Shown: positions 35,143-46,595 of the stretch, piece by piece
Layout: every line of letters starts with the position of its first letter
Position numbering within the stretch: the stretch's first letter is position 1
From: Diphasiastrum complanatum
Lineage: Eukaryota > Streptophyta > Lycopodiopsida > Lycopodiales > Lycopodiaceae
Assembly: GCA_029204225.1 (NCBI GenBank)
Contig: CM055114.1
Location: 10,253,948-10,317,947 of the forward strand
Direction: 5' to 3'
Length of the DNA: 64,000 nucleotides
The notes under the pieces: model-generated
Database searches by the model: none
What the model was told of the DNA's origin: nothing
What the model saw: the letters and a program-made list of their open reading frames with translations, nothing else
Program-made: the position numbers and the translations under genes

Positions 35143-36245
35143 ATGTTCTGTCCATTATTAGATTTTTTGGGGGAGGACTGCCTTACACCTTTTCAAGCAG
35201 TCCTTGTTCCAAAATTGCAAGAATCAGTCTCTGAAAGTTTTACTCCTAAATTTGAGGAGGGGGTAAAATTTCCAGCAACCCTTGCTTCCCTGCTTTCAGT
35301 CTATCTCACAAATTCTTTGTCAGAGGAGAAAGTTAATTGTGATTTCAGTTTGTGTGCCATAGCTATACATGCCATCTCTGTATTTGACGGATTATGTCCT
35401 AACTTAGAAGATGAATCCGGAACTGTCGAAGAAATATCTGAGGTGACAGAGGCCGAAGCATTGTAGTCTATATTATCCTCTGAAGCAAAGAAGCAGTCCT
35501 ATGCAAATTTTAAACAAGTTTTCAATTTGCTATTTTGAAAAGCCTTGCTACTCATGAAGGCTGTTTATTTCACTTTTGGAGGTCTTATTCTCTCTGTCAA
35601 ACTAAGCTGAAGGCAATCTCTCTAAGTGCAGGCTATCTATCATCCCGATATTCAGAAGATTCAAGAAAGACAGAGGCAGGACTGATCTATTTATTATTCT
35701 ATCAATATTTTCAACCATCATAAGAGTAGAAATTGGTTTTTGTTTTTTTTGTTTTACATTTCTTTTAGTGTTGTTAAATTTATTTGCAGTTTGTCAAATG
35801 TGTTCAGTTTATGTTATGTGCAGGTTGAAGGTCCTCTATTATGTAATAAAATTCTGGTTTTATGTAAGCAATTGTTGATCTATGCTTTTCCAAAATCTAG
35901 TTTTTGGTTGTTTCATCTGTTTTGTTTGTTTTAGGCTTTCATAGGATCTTCACGCCAAATAAAAGTCTGTTATGAAGCTATGGTGATGTCAAAGAGATCA
36001 ACAATGATGCAAGTGCAATCCAAGTTGATATAGATGAGGGAATGGCAAAGATCCTAAAAACATGGAGCTACATAAAGCTGCTCAGACCTACCTACTAATC
36101 TCGTGTTGGCACTCTGTGACAAAGTCGGACTATTCAGATGTCTATATGCTATTCGGACCTTAATTGCAGCAATATGCAATAGAGCCATTTCTGAAATAAA
36201 TCTTGAGAAGATTATTTCAAATCTAAGTGAGAAGTGTTGCTGCAT
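35143..36245 (+). CDS. Unfamiliar cargo sequence in the small LTR element
   Basis: A 107-codon ORF (35143-35466) starts 16 nt after the primer site: MFCPLLDFLGEDCLTPFQAV, then KLQESVSESFTPKFEEGVKF and TLASLLSVYLTNSLSEEKVN. Further open blocks follow: KKQSYANFKQVFN (about 35486-35524), ISLSAGYLSSRYSEDSRKTE and AGLIYLLFYQYFQPS (35535-35723), and LALCDKVGLFRCLYAIRTLI (about 36106-36250). T-rich stretches ending in cag or tag (35739-35935) look like intron ends. None is gag or pol. The AGL-x2-L-x4-Y-x2-QP pattern recalls the N-terminal domain of the snRNA-activating complex subunit SNAP43, but the match is short. A captured host gene piece with introns is my best guess. Confidence 0.35.
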
Positions 36246-36329
36246 AAATGAATAAGAATTGAGATCAGACTGTGGAGCTCTTTATCCTACACTGCTCCCA
36301 AGGTCGGTTCGCAATTGAGGTGGGAGACA

Positions 36330-37765
36330 TGTCATAGCAAGGTTATACCATTTCTTAAAAGTTTTCTCGAATTGGTGCTACTCAAGCCTATTGATTGGAA
36401 GTTTATTGCATAAATATTGTGGCTATGGAACTGTCTAACCAAATAACTAAGACATTTACTAGTAATTAGCAATGGCCGGCTATCTAACGACATTATCTCT
36501 GTCCAAGGCATTGTCTAACAAAGTATCTAAGGATATATTTACTAGTTGAAAGTAGTTGCAATAGTCTCTTCATATGAGGGCACTATATACTTCGAGTATT
36601 GCTCCAACAGCAAACTTTTCCCCCTCCAAAAGGAAATTGTTGAACTTCTAAAGACAAATCAAAATATATGTGAGTTCAAAGCAGCTAACGGCCGACACTT
36701 TCAAAGACACAATGCTTATAACTTGAAGACTCTATTTTAAACCTTGTGTCCTATTCGTTTCTTGCTCAAAGGTTCCTGAATGAAGCATTGTCCTAATTTA
36801 GGTTTCTTCAAAGCCTCCAGTATTTAAGCTCCATATGAAGGCCTCTCACCTTTTTTCTCTTATGGAATCGGACTCGAATTCTATCTCTCTCTTCGATTCT
36901 AAGTGGTTGTCTACGACTACAACCACCAGTTTTGGTTGCCAGTGGCTGTTTCTATGTAAGTCAGAGGAGCAGATGATATGGAAATTGCGGCATAATCTCC
37001 TTCCATGTAAGTAGGCATGCAACGATGGCCCTGTGCCTTTCTAGTGTAGGTGTTTTTGCAAAATACTCTCTTACCAGCCAATTTGGCTATGTACGACCGC
37101 TTCTAGGGCTTTCACCTCTAAGGTAGTTTTCTGGCTCTCCATGTAGGCCTTAGCAATTCATTTGGATAGGTTTCAAGCATCGCCTCAACGCTTATTTGCA
37201 ACGTTTCAGACAAATGTGGCATCGATTTCCAAGGCATACACCTCTTAGGCCTTTCTCTTCTGAAGTGGCAGATTTCTTAAGGCAGCATAGTCTTTGATAG
37301 CAAGCGGTTTCTAGGCATTTCCCCCTAGCCAGCAGCCATCTTTCTCAAATGGCAGGTCTTGCTCATTCTTATGATCATTTTTCAGGAAGCGACCATATAC
37401 AAAGCCAGATTTCAGATGTTCTTATTGCCATATGCAACGACAGTCATCTAACTTCTTTAAGCAGAAGTTCCAACGGTCTATTAAAGTTCTATATGGCAGT
37501 TTAGTGATAGCCTACATCAGACTAGCGCATTTTCAAGTGACTATTCTCAACTAGCCTACCATTGCACCTTCAAAAGCCGTTTGTCCTTGTATCTCAAGTG
37601 GTTTTCAGCAATGCATATGGATGTTTTCTAGGTAGCGGATGTGTACAACCATTAAGCAGTTTGTAGATCTGTTCTACAACCACTCAGGCTTTTGAATAGA
37701 CAGATCCATGTGGCAATAAATACCTTACTGGTTAATGAATAGACACCAACACCTGTCAACTCTCA
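36330..37765 (+). repeat. Right LTR of the nested small element (truncated)
   Basis: Starts tgtcatagcaaggttatacc after polypurine gaggtgggagaca. Matches 33178-34275 with substitutions and holds about 330 bp more (36690-37019). It stops at acctgtcaactct and the outer LTR resumes. Confidence 0.82.
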
Positions 37766-38909
37766 TCGGGTCTAGGTATTTCGCTAGACAGTACCAACGG
37801 CGGGTGTGACTAGTGTAACGCTTAACCAAGGCGGTGTACTTCAACCGCAGATGGTGGACGACCCGCTCTAGTGTTTCACAGAGTTCGGGTCCAATTAATA
37901 CGCTTCATAATTGACAAAACGTAAGAACCACTTCAAAAACTTGACGATTCCATGTAGCCGTTTAATTCCCAAGTTTGATATAGCAAACCAAAAAATAACC
38001 AACTGATGATTCTTTTTGTAAACGCATTTACTTCAATACGATTCCTAGCTATAATTTTCGGTAAATACATCGAGGAACAAAGAACAATCCATAAAACAAC
38101 TAAACATTGCAATAATTCCAATCCGAACTCCAGTGATTCACTACCAAACTTCAAATAGTTTACTTGGTTTAAGAAATGCAACCATAGCCTACGAACTTTG
38201 ATCACTTTGTAATTGAACTCTCATCAAAGAATTGGGAAGTTAATGGCGAATCCAAAACCTCACACCAAACCGTAAGGCAAATGCGTTGAATCTTAGTCCA
38301 CTTCTTCATATGTCAGATGGTTCCCTATCTTACCATAAAGACCAACATTCATGTACTACTACTAATGACAAAAAAACATTACCCTTCGTCGTTTGAGAAA
38401 AATACTATTTCATCTCTTGACGAGGATAATGAATCATTCAACAATAGGCGAATATGGAATTTGCAAAACAATAACCAGAATCCATTCACCTATTGACATA
38501 CATCATTCACAATCTATACAGTGGACACATAATTGGATAAACCATATTACCTTAGGTATGAGAGAAAAATCAAAAATCGGAGAGGCACTAGTCATGAATG
38601 TCGCTTTTGGTCTGAGGTAGCTTTGCCTTCGTTCTTCAGAGAGCTGCTTGCCTTGCCGATTGCATTATCTTCCGAAATCTGGCTTGTCACCAAGGTAGAA
38701 ACCTTTCAGGATTTGTAGACAGTAGGAGGGGTCAAATTTCCACCATAGCCAGCGCTCTGGAGCTGCAAACGGGTAGAGTGCCAACAACTTGCAATTCTCT
38801 GAGTTTTGGTTGCAGACAGACTTTTGAGATGAATTCTAACTGTAAACAGCCCTCCGTAGGTCGCAATCAATTGCAACTGGCCGGAGTATGTCTGATACTA
38901 ATCGGAACA
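37766..38909 (-). repeat. Outer Ty3-like LTR, copy A, second part
   Basis: Aligns with about 50253-51437, from tcgggtctaggtatttc to ctgatactaatcggaaca, with small indels and substitutions. With 32778-33177 it makes one LTR. Short ORFs here (37933-38205 and others) recur in copy B and are not genes. Confidence 0.9.
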
Positions 38910-40345
38910 TCTTTGAACAATTTGGTGTCTCCATACCTGCAAAAACCCACCTGTGACCTACATGGCAAATGCTCCCAATTCCATCAGATGTAAGGCAATG
39001 CCCACTTTCGGACCCATGCATGGAGGGATATGCAAATGCAAATCTCAGGATTGGAGATAGGATGATATAGATGCAAGTCAACAGTATTGTGTCTAACATC
39101 GTGTCATTGATGTGTGTGTGAATGCATACGCAATGAGGCTTTGATGCCCCAACTCTGAAACCGGTCCAGACTGGTGATTACCAACTCTTTTTTTTTTTTT
39201 TAGACATTCAACGTATAGTCTCTAAGAACTGATTTGACGGGGAATAACCATTTCTCCTCTCTGCACTGACTCTTCTCTCAAGCCCTATATTCTGACAGTA
39301 GTCCATGTAGGACAACTTACTGTCCTAAGATCCAATACACAAGATGGTAGAAAGTACTGGTTTTCCGCTGGTCTATGGAATCAATTAGGAAAATCGTCCT
39401 CACCTCTTATGGATGTGCGAGGCGTCACTCATCCTCACAAATTGGTTCGAGATCTGATAGATACAGTTGAAGTCTTTTTCTTTTTTCTCTTTTTTCTTTT
39501 ACTTTTCTCTCAGTCTTTCTTTCTCTCTCTTTTTCTATTTTAGTAGGGACCTTATGAAATATGGTTTCTGGTCAGTGGAGATGAAGAAGAATCTTCTCAG
39601 TTGTCTGATATTAGTAGGTGGACAAACTGATTCAAATATAGACATTCGTTGCAGATCATCCCTCCCATCTGATCTAACTTTATGTACAAAGCATAAATAT
39701 CCTTCAGCAATTGTCTCAAGTGGTTTACTACTCAAAAAAGTAGTGACGTTTCAAGCTTGTTATCTCACTACATGTAACCATCATGTGGAGACTCTCGTTT
39801 TTTTTTTTTTAGTCACGTCCATAATTTCTCCAACTGTCCAGTCAATTATGCCTTATCTATTGGGCAATGGAGTCACTCCCTACCCCACTACACTATTTCT
39901 ATTTCGAACTTTTTCACTCTTACCCTCCCTTTTATGCCTCTGATCAAACACTCATGCCCATGGGAGAAAATATGTTATGCCCTATGCAGCTCAGAGTATA
40001 TGCAAAATGTTGGGATATGGATGCATGAGACGGTCTTGCAATCAAATGACCAAGCACATTGTGCCTACATGATGCGAATGTAGCGTGAGTGAATGTAGTC
40101 GACTCATCTGTGATATTTGTAGATCACAGTTTTCAGTGTCTATGAATCTCACATGTAGTAATAACGAATCCCATACTAAACAATTTTTTTTTTTCTAGTG
40201 GTATTTTAGAACAAGATAGAATGCTGACCAAAAAATAAAGAAAATATAACAAAACCAGGTCGGCAAAGTAAAGTCAAACTTACCACCCCTCGACTGCCCC
40301 TTGTGAAATCAGGGATAAAGGTGTATTGTTGTCACCTTACCACAT
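38910..40345 (-). other. 3' internal region of the outer element, no pol found
   Basis: Between the end of gag and the 3' LTR (minus sense). I see no protease, RT, RNase H or integrase motif on either strand. It has pyrimidine-rich stretches at 39475-39540 and several poly(T) runs. The 158-codon + frame at 39467-39943 begins in that pyrimidine tract and is not convincing. Confidence 0.5.
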
Positions 40346-41139
40346 CTATCCAGCATACACCGTGTTGTATGGGTATTCATCTTCTATAGTATGTCTATAA
40401 TGACATATGGAATAGGAGGCTAAACTATTCAAATCTCTCAACTGATATGGGTTATTTTGGTGTATGTTTGAATTCCATGGTAGAAATGGAAGATATGTGC
40501 CTACCACATCAAATATCCTTTCCATATCATAGGGTTTATCCATGGTTGGAGGTATAGTATTCCTTATTTCCTCCCTAATTTCTAGTTCAGGCCCTTTGTT
40601 TTCGATATCTTCTTCAGAGACATAGCCTGGCATGTCTCCTTCCCAATGGAATATATTCATCAATACCTCTTGGGTTTCTTGGATATAGTTTTGGTACCCA
40701 TCCTTGTTAGTATGCATCAATGTTCTCTTGTTCGCCACATTCTTATGATCTTCGAATAGGTTTTGTATATCATATGACTCCTCCTGAGTAATGTCATCAG
40801 AGATAGGTGGTTTAATAACTTTCCGGAATTGCTGGAGTTGGATCTATGGTTCTGGATCTAGGGGGTGGTACTGGTGGGTTAGCACATATTGGCTCCCCTA
40901 CATTGCTATCGTCATCCTCGTCAGGAGGTACAACTTGATCTGCCTGATTGCTAAATATCGTTGGTAATGCCTCCTTAGACTTAGTGGCCTTCCCAAGACT
41001 CACCTGCCGATTACACCCTTCCATCCACTCTTTCCTAGGTGGGTCTGTCCGTAACTCGCTCCGGGTTGCCGTCAGCAGGCTTGCCCTAGTCCCCTCAGGG
41101 ATGAGTTTTCCTATTGGGTGTGTCGGGGGATTGTTGTCA
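40346..41139 (-). pseudogene. Outer-element Gag, C-terminal part
   Basis: The minus strand continues the gag frame from the other side of the copia insertion: counting the 5-bp target duplication once, the frame at 47283 runs on without a shift. It holds a Pro-rich acidic stretch (PPDEDDDSNVGE, PPVPPPRSR), then a frameshift or stop near 40812, and a last block (EVLMNIFHWEGDMPGYVSEE) to the stop at 40346. No zinc knuckle is visible. Confidence 0.6.
41135..41139. other. Target site duplication, left copy
   Basis: tgtca, repeated at 47278-47282 directly after the right LTR. Five bp is the usual copia target duplication. Confidence 0.92.
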
Positions 41140-41810
41140 TGTTAACAATTCTAGCTTGACTAGTTTTGGTCATATGACTTGTAAATAGTTAAATGGTCAT
41201 GATGTGGCTTGTCACACGTGCCAAATAGCATAGGATTCCATTCATAAGGATGTTCTCAAGTAGACCTAAGTGTTAGAACCTTTGGAATGAGTCCAAATTA
41301 TGCTTAGATACAAGGGAGAAAAAATAGGAGCTATTTTTGGTAATTTTTGCATTGTTGAGGGATCTCCAAGATTCCAACCCTAACTTGGTAGGGATGAAAG
41401 ACCAAAATTAGCATTAGGGATAGGTTTAGGGCTACTCATACCTGCCCAAAACCGTGATGGATCATGTATATATAGGTGATGATATCTCACCAAAATCAAT
41501 CAAGCAATTTCATGTTTTTTCTCTCATAATGGTGCAATTGCTCTCTATGTTCATAATTGTTTGAGTACTTGTGATTACTAATGATTATAGGATTTAATGT
41601 AGGTCTGGTGTACAGTACTCAGACTGTGGGAGGCCGTACTTTCACACGTGTGAAGCCTTCTTCAAGGATTTGGGCCATTTAGTGAGGTTCAAGCATAGGT
41701 TTTTGATGGATTTTGATGGTTCAACTTGTGCTAATCTTATGAAATCATGATCTATTGTTTTCCTCATCATTTCAAGTGTTTTAGGATCCTTATTTGCTGT
41801 AATTTTTACA
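41140..41810 (+). repeat. Left LTR of the young copia element
   Basis: Starts TGTTAACAATT and ends TTTTTACA. Contains a TATA-like stretch (about 41467) and a 14-bp palindrome ttcacacgtgtgaa (41641-41654). Relative to the right LTR it lacks about 7 nt near its start and 4 nt near 41402. Confidence 0.96.
41466..41475 (+). promoter_or_regulatory. Probable TATA box in the copia LTR
   Basis: gtatatatagg at mid-LTR, at a distance typical of the U3-R promoter of plant copia elements. The identical copy is in the right LTR at about 46935. Confidence 0.5.
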
Positions 41811-41822
41811 TGGTATCAGAGC
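41811..41822 (+). promoter_or_regulatory. Primer-binding site (initiator tRNA-Met)
   Basis: tggtatcagagc begins on the base after the LTR. It is the standard plant copia minus-strand primer site. Confidence 0.93.
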
Positions 41823-42611
41823 CTAAAGGCTGAAATGAGCTAAATCCTTGGTTTGCATTCAATTTTATCACAATTTTTGATCTAAATCTTGTGTAGATTG
41901 GATCTTAGCATCTAGTATTGATTCTAGAACTCAAAGTGAGTCAAATACATTGGAGATTGGTGTTGTGTGACTTCATTTGCAGGTGTTTAGGTGTCTAAAA
42001 CCAGAGGCAAAGTTGAATTCAATTCACATTACCAAGATAGCAAGTCCAAGCATTGATTTCTAAGCGAGTTTTGGAGGTGATTTCATAGAGAAGGCTTTCT
42101 AGCATTCAAGGAGAGGGAAGATCAGAGTTTTGGGGACTCTTCAAGGCTGTTCTAAGGTGTAGTAGGCACCTCCTAAAGTGATTTAGGTTCAGTCCAACCA
42201 TTGCTTGACTTATGCACCAAATTAGATCAATTTTTCATCAATTTTGATCATTTTTTGCTTGTGATTGGATAGTAGATTGTGTTGCATCCTCATTAAGTTC
42301 CATTTATATCTTTTACAAGTGATTTTGGAAGTATATTAGGTTGCTGAAATTCACTCTTTATCAGATCATTTGGAAGCTTTAATGTTCTTTATAGAAAGAG
42401 GGGCAATTCTACTAGTATTGTCTACTTCAATCAAGCAAGTGCATTGTTTCTAGTATTCTATGATTTGATTTTGTTAGAGATCATTCTTAGATCTTTATAG
42501 GAAGTCTATTACTGATCTTTTCAGGTCCCTAAGAAGTGGGATAAGGTAGACCTTCAATCAAATCAATAGAAGTAACCTTCATTTGTGTCAAGTCCTTGAT
42601 TAGGAGACTAG

Positions 42612-43445
42612 ATGGCATCTATAAATGCATATCTTTTGGATACTAGTGAAAGGCTCAACAAAACTAACTATTCCATATGGAAAGTTAGAATGGAATCTAT
42701 CATGATCATGCAAGATCTGATGGAAATTGTAAATGGTAAGGAGGGTGAACCTATTCATCCTCAAGAAAAAGCCAAATACATCAAGAGGTGCAATGTTGCA
42801 CTACATTGCATAAAAATGAATGTTGCAAATGAACTCTTAAGAGAGGTAGGAGATTGCACTTCAGCTCAAGATGCTTGGGAGACTTTGCAAAAGGTCTATG
42901 AATCCAAGAACCAAACTAGAATGTTAGCTTTGAAGAGTCAAATCTATAGAAGCTATCAAAAGAAAGGAGAGAGTGCACATACTTTTGTCCTAAGAGTAAA
43001 GGAATTGAACAAAGAGCTAGCCTTTATAGGTGACCCTATCAAGGATGAAGAGCTTGTTCAACTCATATTGAATGGACTAAGCTTTGAATTTGACAATTTG
43101 GTTCAGGGATATGCAATTATGGGTAAGCTACCCATACTTGAAGAACTCCAAGGCACGCTCATGGCCGAGGAATCAAGAAGGAGCCAAATGCAAGAGAGGA
43201 TGGATAGGCTTTCCATCCAAGGTGGAGATGACCAAGCTCTCTTCACCAAAGGCAAAGGCAAGTCCAAAGGCAAAGGATCAACATTCAAGAAGTCTACAAA
43301 GCTTGAGGATCAAGAAGGACCCCCAAAGGCATCTCCATCAACCACCAAAGTCAAGAAGGACAAATCAAAGGTGAAGTGCTACTATTGTAGCAAGATGGGG
43401 CATTATGCCTCGGAATGCTTCAAGAGGAAGCAAGATCAAAGGTAA
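42612..43445 (+). CDS. Copia Gag polyprotein
   Basis: 277 codons from ATG (MASINAYLLDTSERLN) to TAA. Gag forms the virus-like particle and packages the element's RNA. The UBN2/retrotran_gag-type region is clear: NYSIWKVRMESIM, QDAWETLQKVYESKNQTRML, FVLRVKELNKELAFIG, ELVQLILNGLSFEFDNLVQG. A Lys-rich stretch (about residues 215-255) leads to a CCHC zinc knuckle, CYYCSKMGHYASEC (about residues 256-269), for RNA binding. Pol follows in the same frame directly after the stop, so this end is either a readthrough or translational control point, or a nonsense mutation. The frame is otherwise intact. The leader between the primer site and this ATG is about 790 nt. Confidence 0.95.
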   Translation: MASINAYLLDTSERLNKTNYSIWKVRMESIMIMQDLMEIVNGKEGEPIHPQEKAKYIKRCNVALHCIKMNVANELLREVGDCTSAQDAWETLQKVYESKNQTRMLALKSQIYRSYQKKGESAHTFVLRVKELNKELAFIGDPIKDEELVQLILNGLSFEFDNLVQGYAIMGKLPILEELQGTLMAEESRRSQMQERMDRLSIQGGDDQALFTKGKGKSKGKGSTFKKSTKLEDQEGPPKASPSTTKVKKDKSKVKCYYCSKMGHYASECFKRKQDQR

Positions 43446-46400
43446 GCCAACATGAGCAAAGAGGAGGAGGAGGAGAGTTCACATGAGGACTCTCTCATGA
43501 TGTCCATATTTTCTTCAACAAGCTTCAAAGGAGAAGATCCTTGGTGGATTGACTCGGGTGCTAGTTCACACATGACTAGTAAAAGGGAGTTTTTCTCTTC
43601 TCTCTTATCTTATGATGGACCTATAAAGTCTATCTATACAGCAAATGATGAAGCTTGTAAGATTGAAGGAGTTGGTAGCATTCCCCTTTGCTTAGGATCT
43701 TCCAAAAAGATCAACATAGAAGGTGTTTTGTACATTCCTACAATAACAAAGAATCTACTAAGTGTTGGCCAAATGGTGGACAATGGTTTCAATGTTGACT
43801 TTGCTTCAAATGAATGTTTCATCAAGAAGAAGGGTAAGATAGTGGCTAAGGGCACTAGACTTGGCAAACTTTATAAGCTGGATGCATTTGTGGATACTAA
43901 TGTTGTCATGTTGGCCGAGAAGAGCAAGATATCTACCTTTACTTTATGGCACAAAAGACTTGGACATGTCAACTCGGGTTCCATGGAGGCTATGATCAAG
44001 GAGGAGTATGCTTTAGGCCTACCAAGGTCTATTGGGAAGGAAGACAAGGTTTGTGAAGCTTGTGCCTTATCCAAGGCACATAAGAAGGTGTTTCCTAACT
44101 CCATCACAAAGTCATCTCATCCTCTTGAACTCATACACTCGGATGTGCACATTGCTAGCACCAAATCTAATGGAGGTTCATCCATGTTTTTAACCTTCAT
44201 TGATGACTACTCAAGATATTGTTGGGTGTTCTTACTTTCCTTCAAGTCTCAAGTATTTGATACTTTTGTAAAGTTCAAGTTGTTTGTGGAAAAGCATCAT
44301 AATCATAGCATCAAGATTCTTAGAAGTGACAATGGTGGAGAATTCATCTCCAATGAGTTCAAGGCCTTTTGTGAGGAGGAAGGGATCAAGAAAGAGACTT
44401 CTTGTCCTTACACTCCTCAACAAAATGGAGTTGCTGAAAGAAGGAATAGAACATTATGTGAATGTTCTAAGGCTTTAAGATTAGATGCTTGTTTGCCCAA
44501 ATCCTTTTGGGGTGAGTCTCTTGTATGTGCAAACTACTTGATGAATAGAGTGTCTTGCAAAGCAATTGAAGGCAAAACTTCTTATGAGATGTTGTATGGA
44601 AAGAAACCCAATCTTAATCACTTGAAAGTTTTTGGGTGTATATGTTATGTGCATGTGCCATTAGAAACAAGAACCAAGGAGGATCCATCTTCCACAAGAG
44701 GGATCATGCTTGGATATGCAAGCTCAAGCAAGGGCTACAAAGTCTATCTTCCATCCTTGAGCAAATTTGTTGTTTCAAGGGATGTCATCTTTGATGAACA
44801 TCATATGCATATGCTTGAAGAAGGCTCAAGTGCTCCAACAATCAAGAAGAAGATGGCCGAGGAGCAAGATCTTGGTTTTGAGGAGGAGCTCATGGAGGAG
44901 CAAGCACCAAACCCACCTATCACACCAAGGAGATCTTCAAGGGCAAAAGTGGAGCCATCAAGGCTCACATATCAAGGCAAAGGACAGCAAGTTGAGGGTA
45001 TCTCATCCACTTCTTATGCTTTATCTAGTTTTGAAGAACCGTCTAATGTTGAAGATGCATTGAACTCCAAAGAATGGTATAAAGCTATGTTGGATGAGTA
45101 TGATGCCTTGATTGAGAATGAAACTTGGTTGCTTGTTGAGAGACCTCAAAGGAATGTAATAGGATGCAAGTGGGTCTTCAAGCTTAAGTTGAATGCAAAT
45201 GGGAGTGTTAACAAACATAAAGCAAGATTAGTTGCAAAAGGTTATGCTCAAGAGAGAGGGATAGACTATGAGGAAACTTTTTGCACCCGTGGCCAAGATG
45301 GTCACAATAAGACTAATCATTGCACTTGCATCACATTTTGGATGGATTCTATGTCAAATGGATGTCTCTAATGCTTTCTTGAATGGTTTTTTGGAAGAGG
45401 ATATCTATATGGAGCAGCCACAAGGGTTCATCAAGCATGGAATGGAGAACAAAGTATGCCATCTCCAAAGAAGCATCTATGGCTTGAAGCAAGCCTCAAG
45501 ATCTTGGAATTCAAGACTACATTGCTATCTTATTTCACTTTCTTTTGTTCAAAGTGAATATGATCCCACTCTTTACATTAAGTTTGATGATGTTGGTATT
45601 GTACTTTTACTCATTTATGTAGATGACATCATCATTAGTGGAAATAGTGTTGATGGTATTGAAAAAATCAAGATAGATCTATCCTTAGAGTTCAAGATGG
45701 TAGATCTAGGGTGTCTTCACTTCATCTTAGGCATAGAAGTACTTAGAGGGTCTGATTTTATCTTTATAAGTCAAGTAAACTATGCTCAAAGTCTTTTGAA
45801 GAAGTTTAAGATGGAAGTATGCAAAAGTGTTGACACACCAATGGAGCAAGATGTAAGAGTGCCAAATGAAGATGATGAAAGATCCTTCATAGACATCACT
45901 TTGTTTAGGCAACTTATAGGTTCCTTAATGTGGATCACTATAACTAGACCAGATCTTAGCTTTAGTGTATGTAGGTTGAGCCAATCCATGCAAAAGCCAT
46001 TGAATATCCATTGGAAAAAGGCTAAGAGGATTCTAAGATACATCTCGGGTACATTGGATTTTGGGATTCTATATAGAGGAGATGTGATTAACCTTCATGC
46101 ATTTAGTGATTCAGATTTTGCAGGGGACAAGAGAGATAGGAAATCAACAAGTGCCTATTCAACTTTCATAGGAGAAGGTGTGGTTTCATGGCTTTCAAAA
46201 AAGCAAGAAACTATATCTCTATCTTCAACCGAGGCCGAGTACAAAGCTTTGACAACCACTACAAAGGAGGTACTTTGGATCAAGAGATTATTGGTGGAAC
46301 TAAAGATCATGGATTCAGAGGAGGCACCAATCATCTACAATGACAATATATCAGCCCAACACCTTGCATCTAACCCAATCTTCCATGCAAGATCTAAGCA

Positions 46401-46581
46401 CATTGAGATATGCCATCACTTTGTGAGAGAAATGGTGCAAGCCAAGGAGATTGCTTTGGAGCATGTTCCAAGCAATGAATGTGTAGCTGATCTACTTACT
46501 AAACCACTTCAAAGGACACCTTTTATGAAGTTCAGATCATCACTTGGAGTGATTAGTAAAGCAATGATTGAACCAAGCTAG
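43446..46581 (+). pseudogene. Copia Pol: protease, integrase, RT, RNase H (one frameshift)
   Basis: Starts in the gag frame just after the TAA; the first Met is at 43452. Numbering from it: protease Asp34 in WWIDSGASSHM; pre-integrase LWHKRLGHVNSG (about 165); integrase triad D231 (IHSDVH), D293 (RSDNGGEF) and E329 (GVAERRN), with the D-35-E spacing; then a linker and RT start (GCKWVFKLKLNANGSVNKHK). At the T-run 45278-45282 one extra T shifts the frame, and the first frame stops at 45371. RT continues one frame over: [22 protein letters not shown], catalytic YVDD at 45616-45627, KMVDLGCLHFILG. RNase H follows: AFSDSDFAGD, SLSSTEAEYKAL, ADLLTKPLQRTPF, ending at 46581. Pol makes and integrates the element's cDNA. 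All catalytic residues seen are intact; only the stop and the extra T prevent a continuous product. Confidence 0.95.
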
Positions 46582-46595
46582 ATAGTGAGGAGGAG
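46582..46595 (+). promoter_or_regulatory. Polypurine tract of the copia element
   Basis: gatagtgaggaggag directly before the right LTR; primes plus-strand cDNA synthesis. Confidence 0.85.

Larger units (their letters stand above)
33178..37765 (+). mobile_element. Small LTR retroelement nested in outer LTR copy A
   Basis: It has direct repeats at both ends (33178-about 34275 and 36330-37765), a Ty3-type primer site at 35110, and a polypurine tract gaggtgggagaca just before the right LTR, so the orientation is +. The internal region is only about 1.2 kb, far too small for gag-pol, so it depends on another element for enzymes. The right LTR lacks roughly the last 0.8 kb and the outer LTR lacks about 26 bp at the same junction, which one deletion across that junction would explain. 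The left LTR has lost about 0.3 kb that is present at 36690-37019. Confidence 0.8.

Noticed and set aside
39467-39943. 158-codon + ORF starting MKSFSFFSFFFYFSLSLS
   Set aside because: The start is a pyrimidine tract giving a false membrane-like stretch; no conserved motif; lies in non-coding retroelement sequence.
43103-46043. Several minus-strand and alternate-frame ORFs of 60-100 codons
   Set aside because: Shadows of the copia gag-pol frames.
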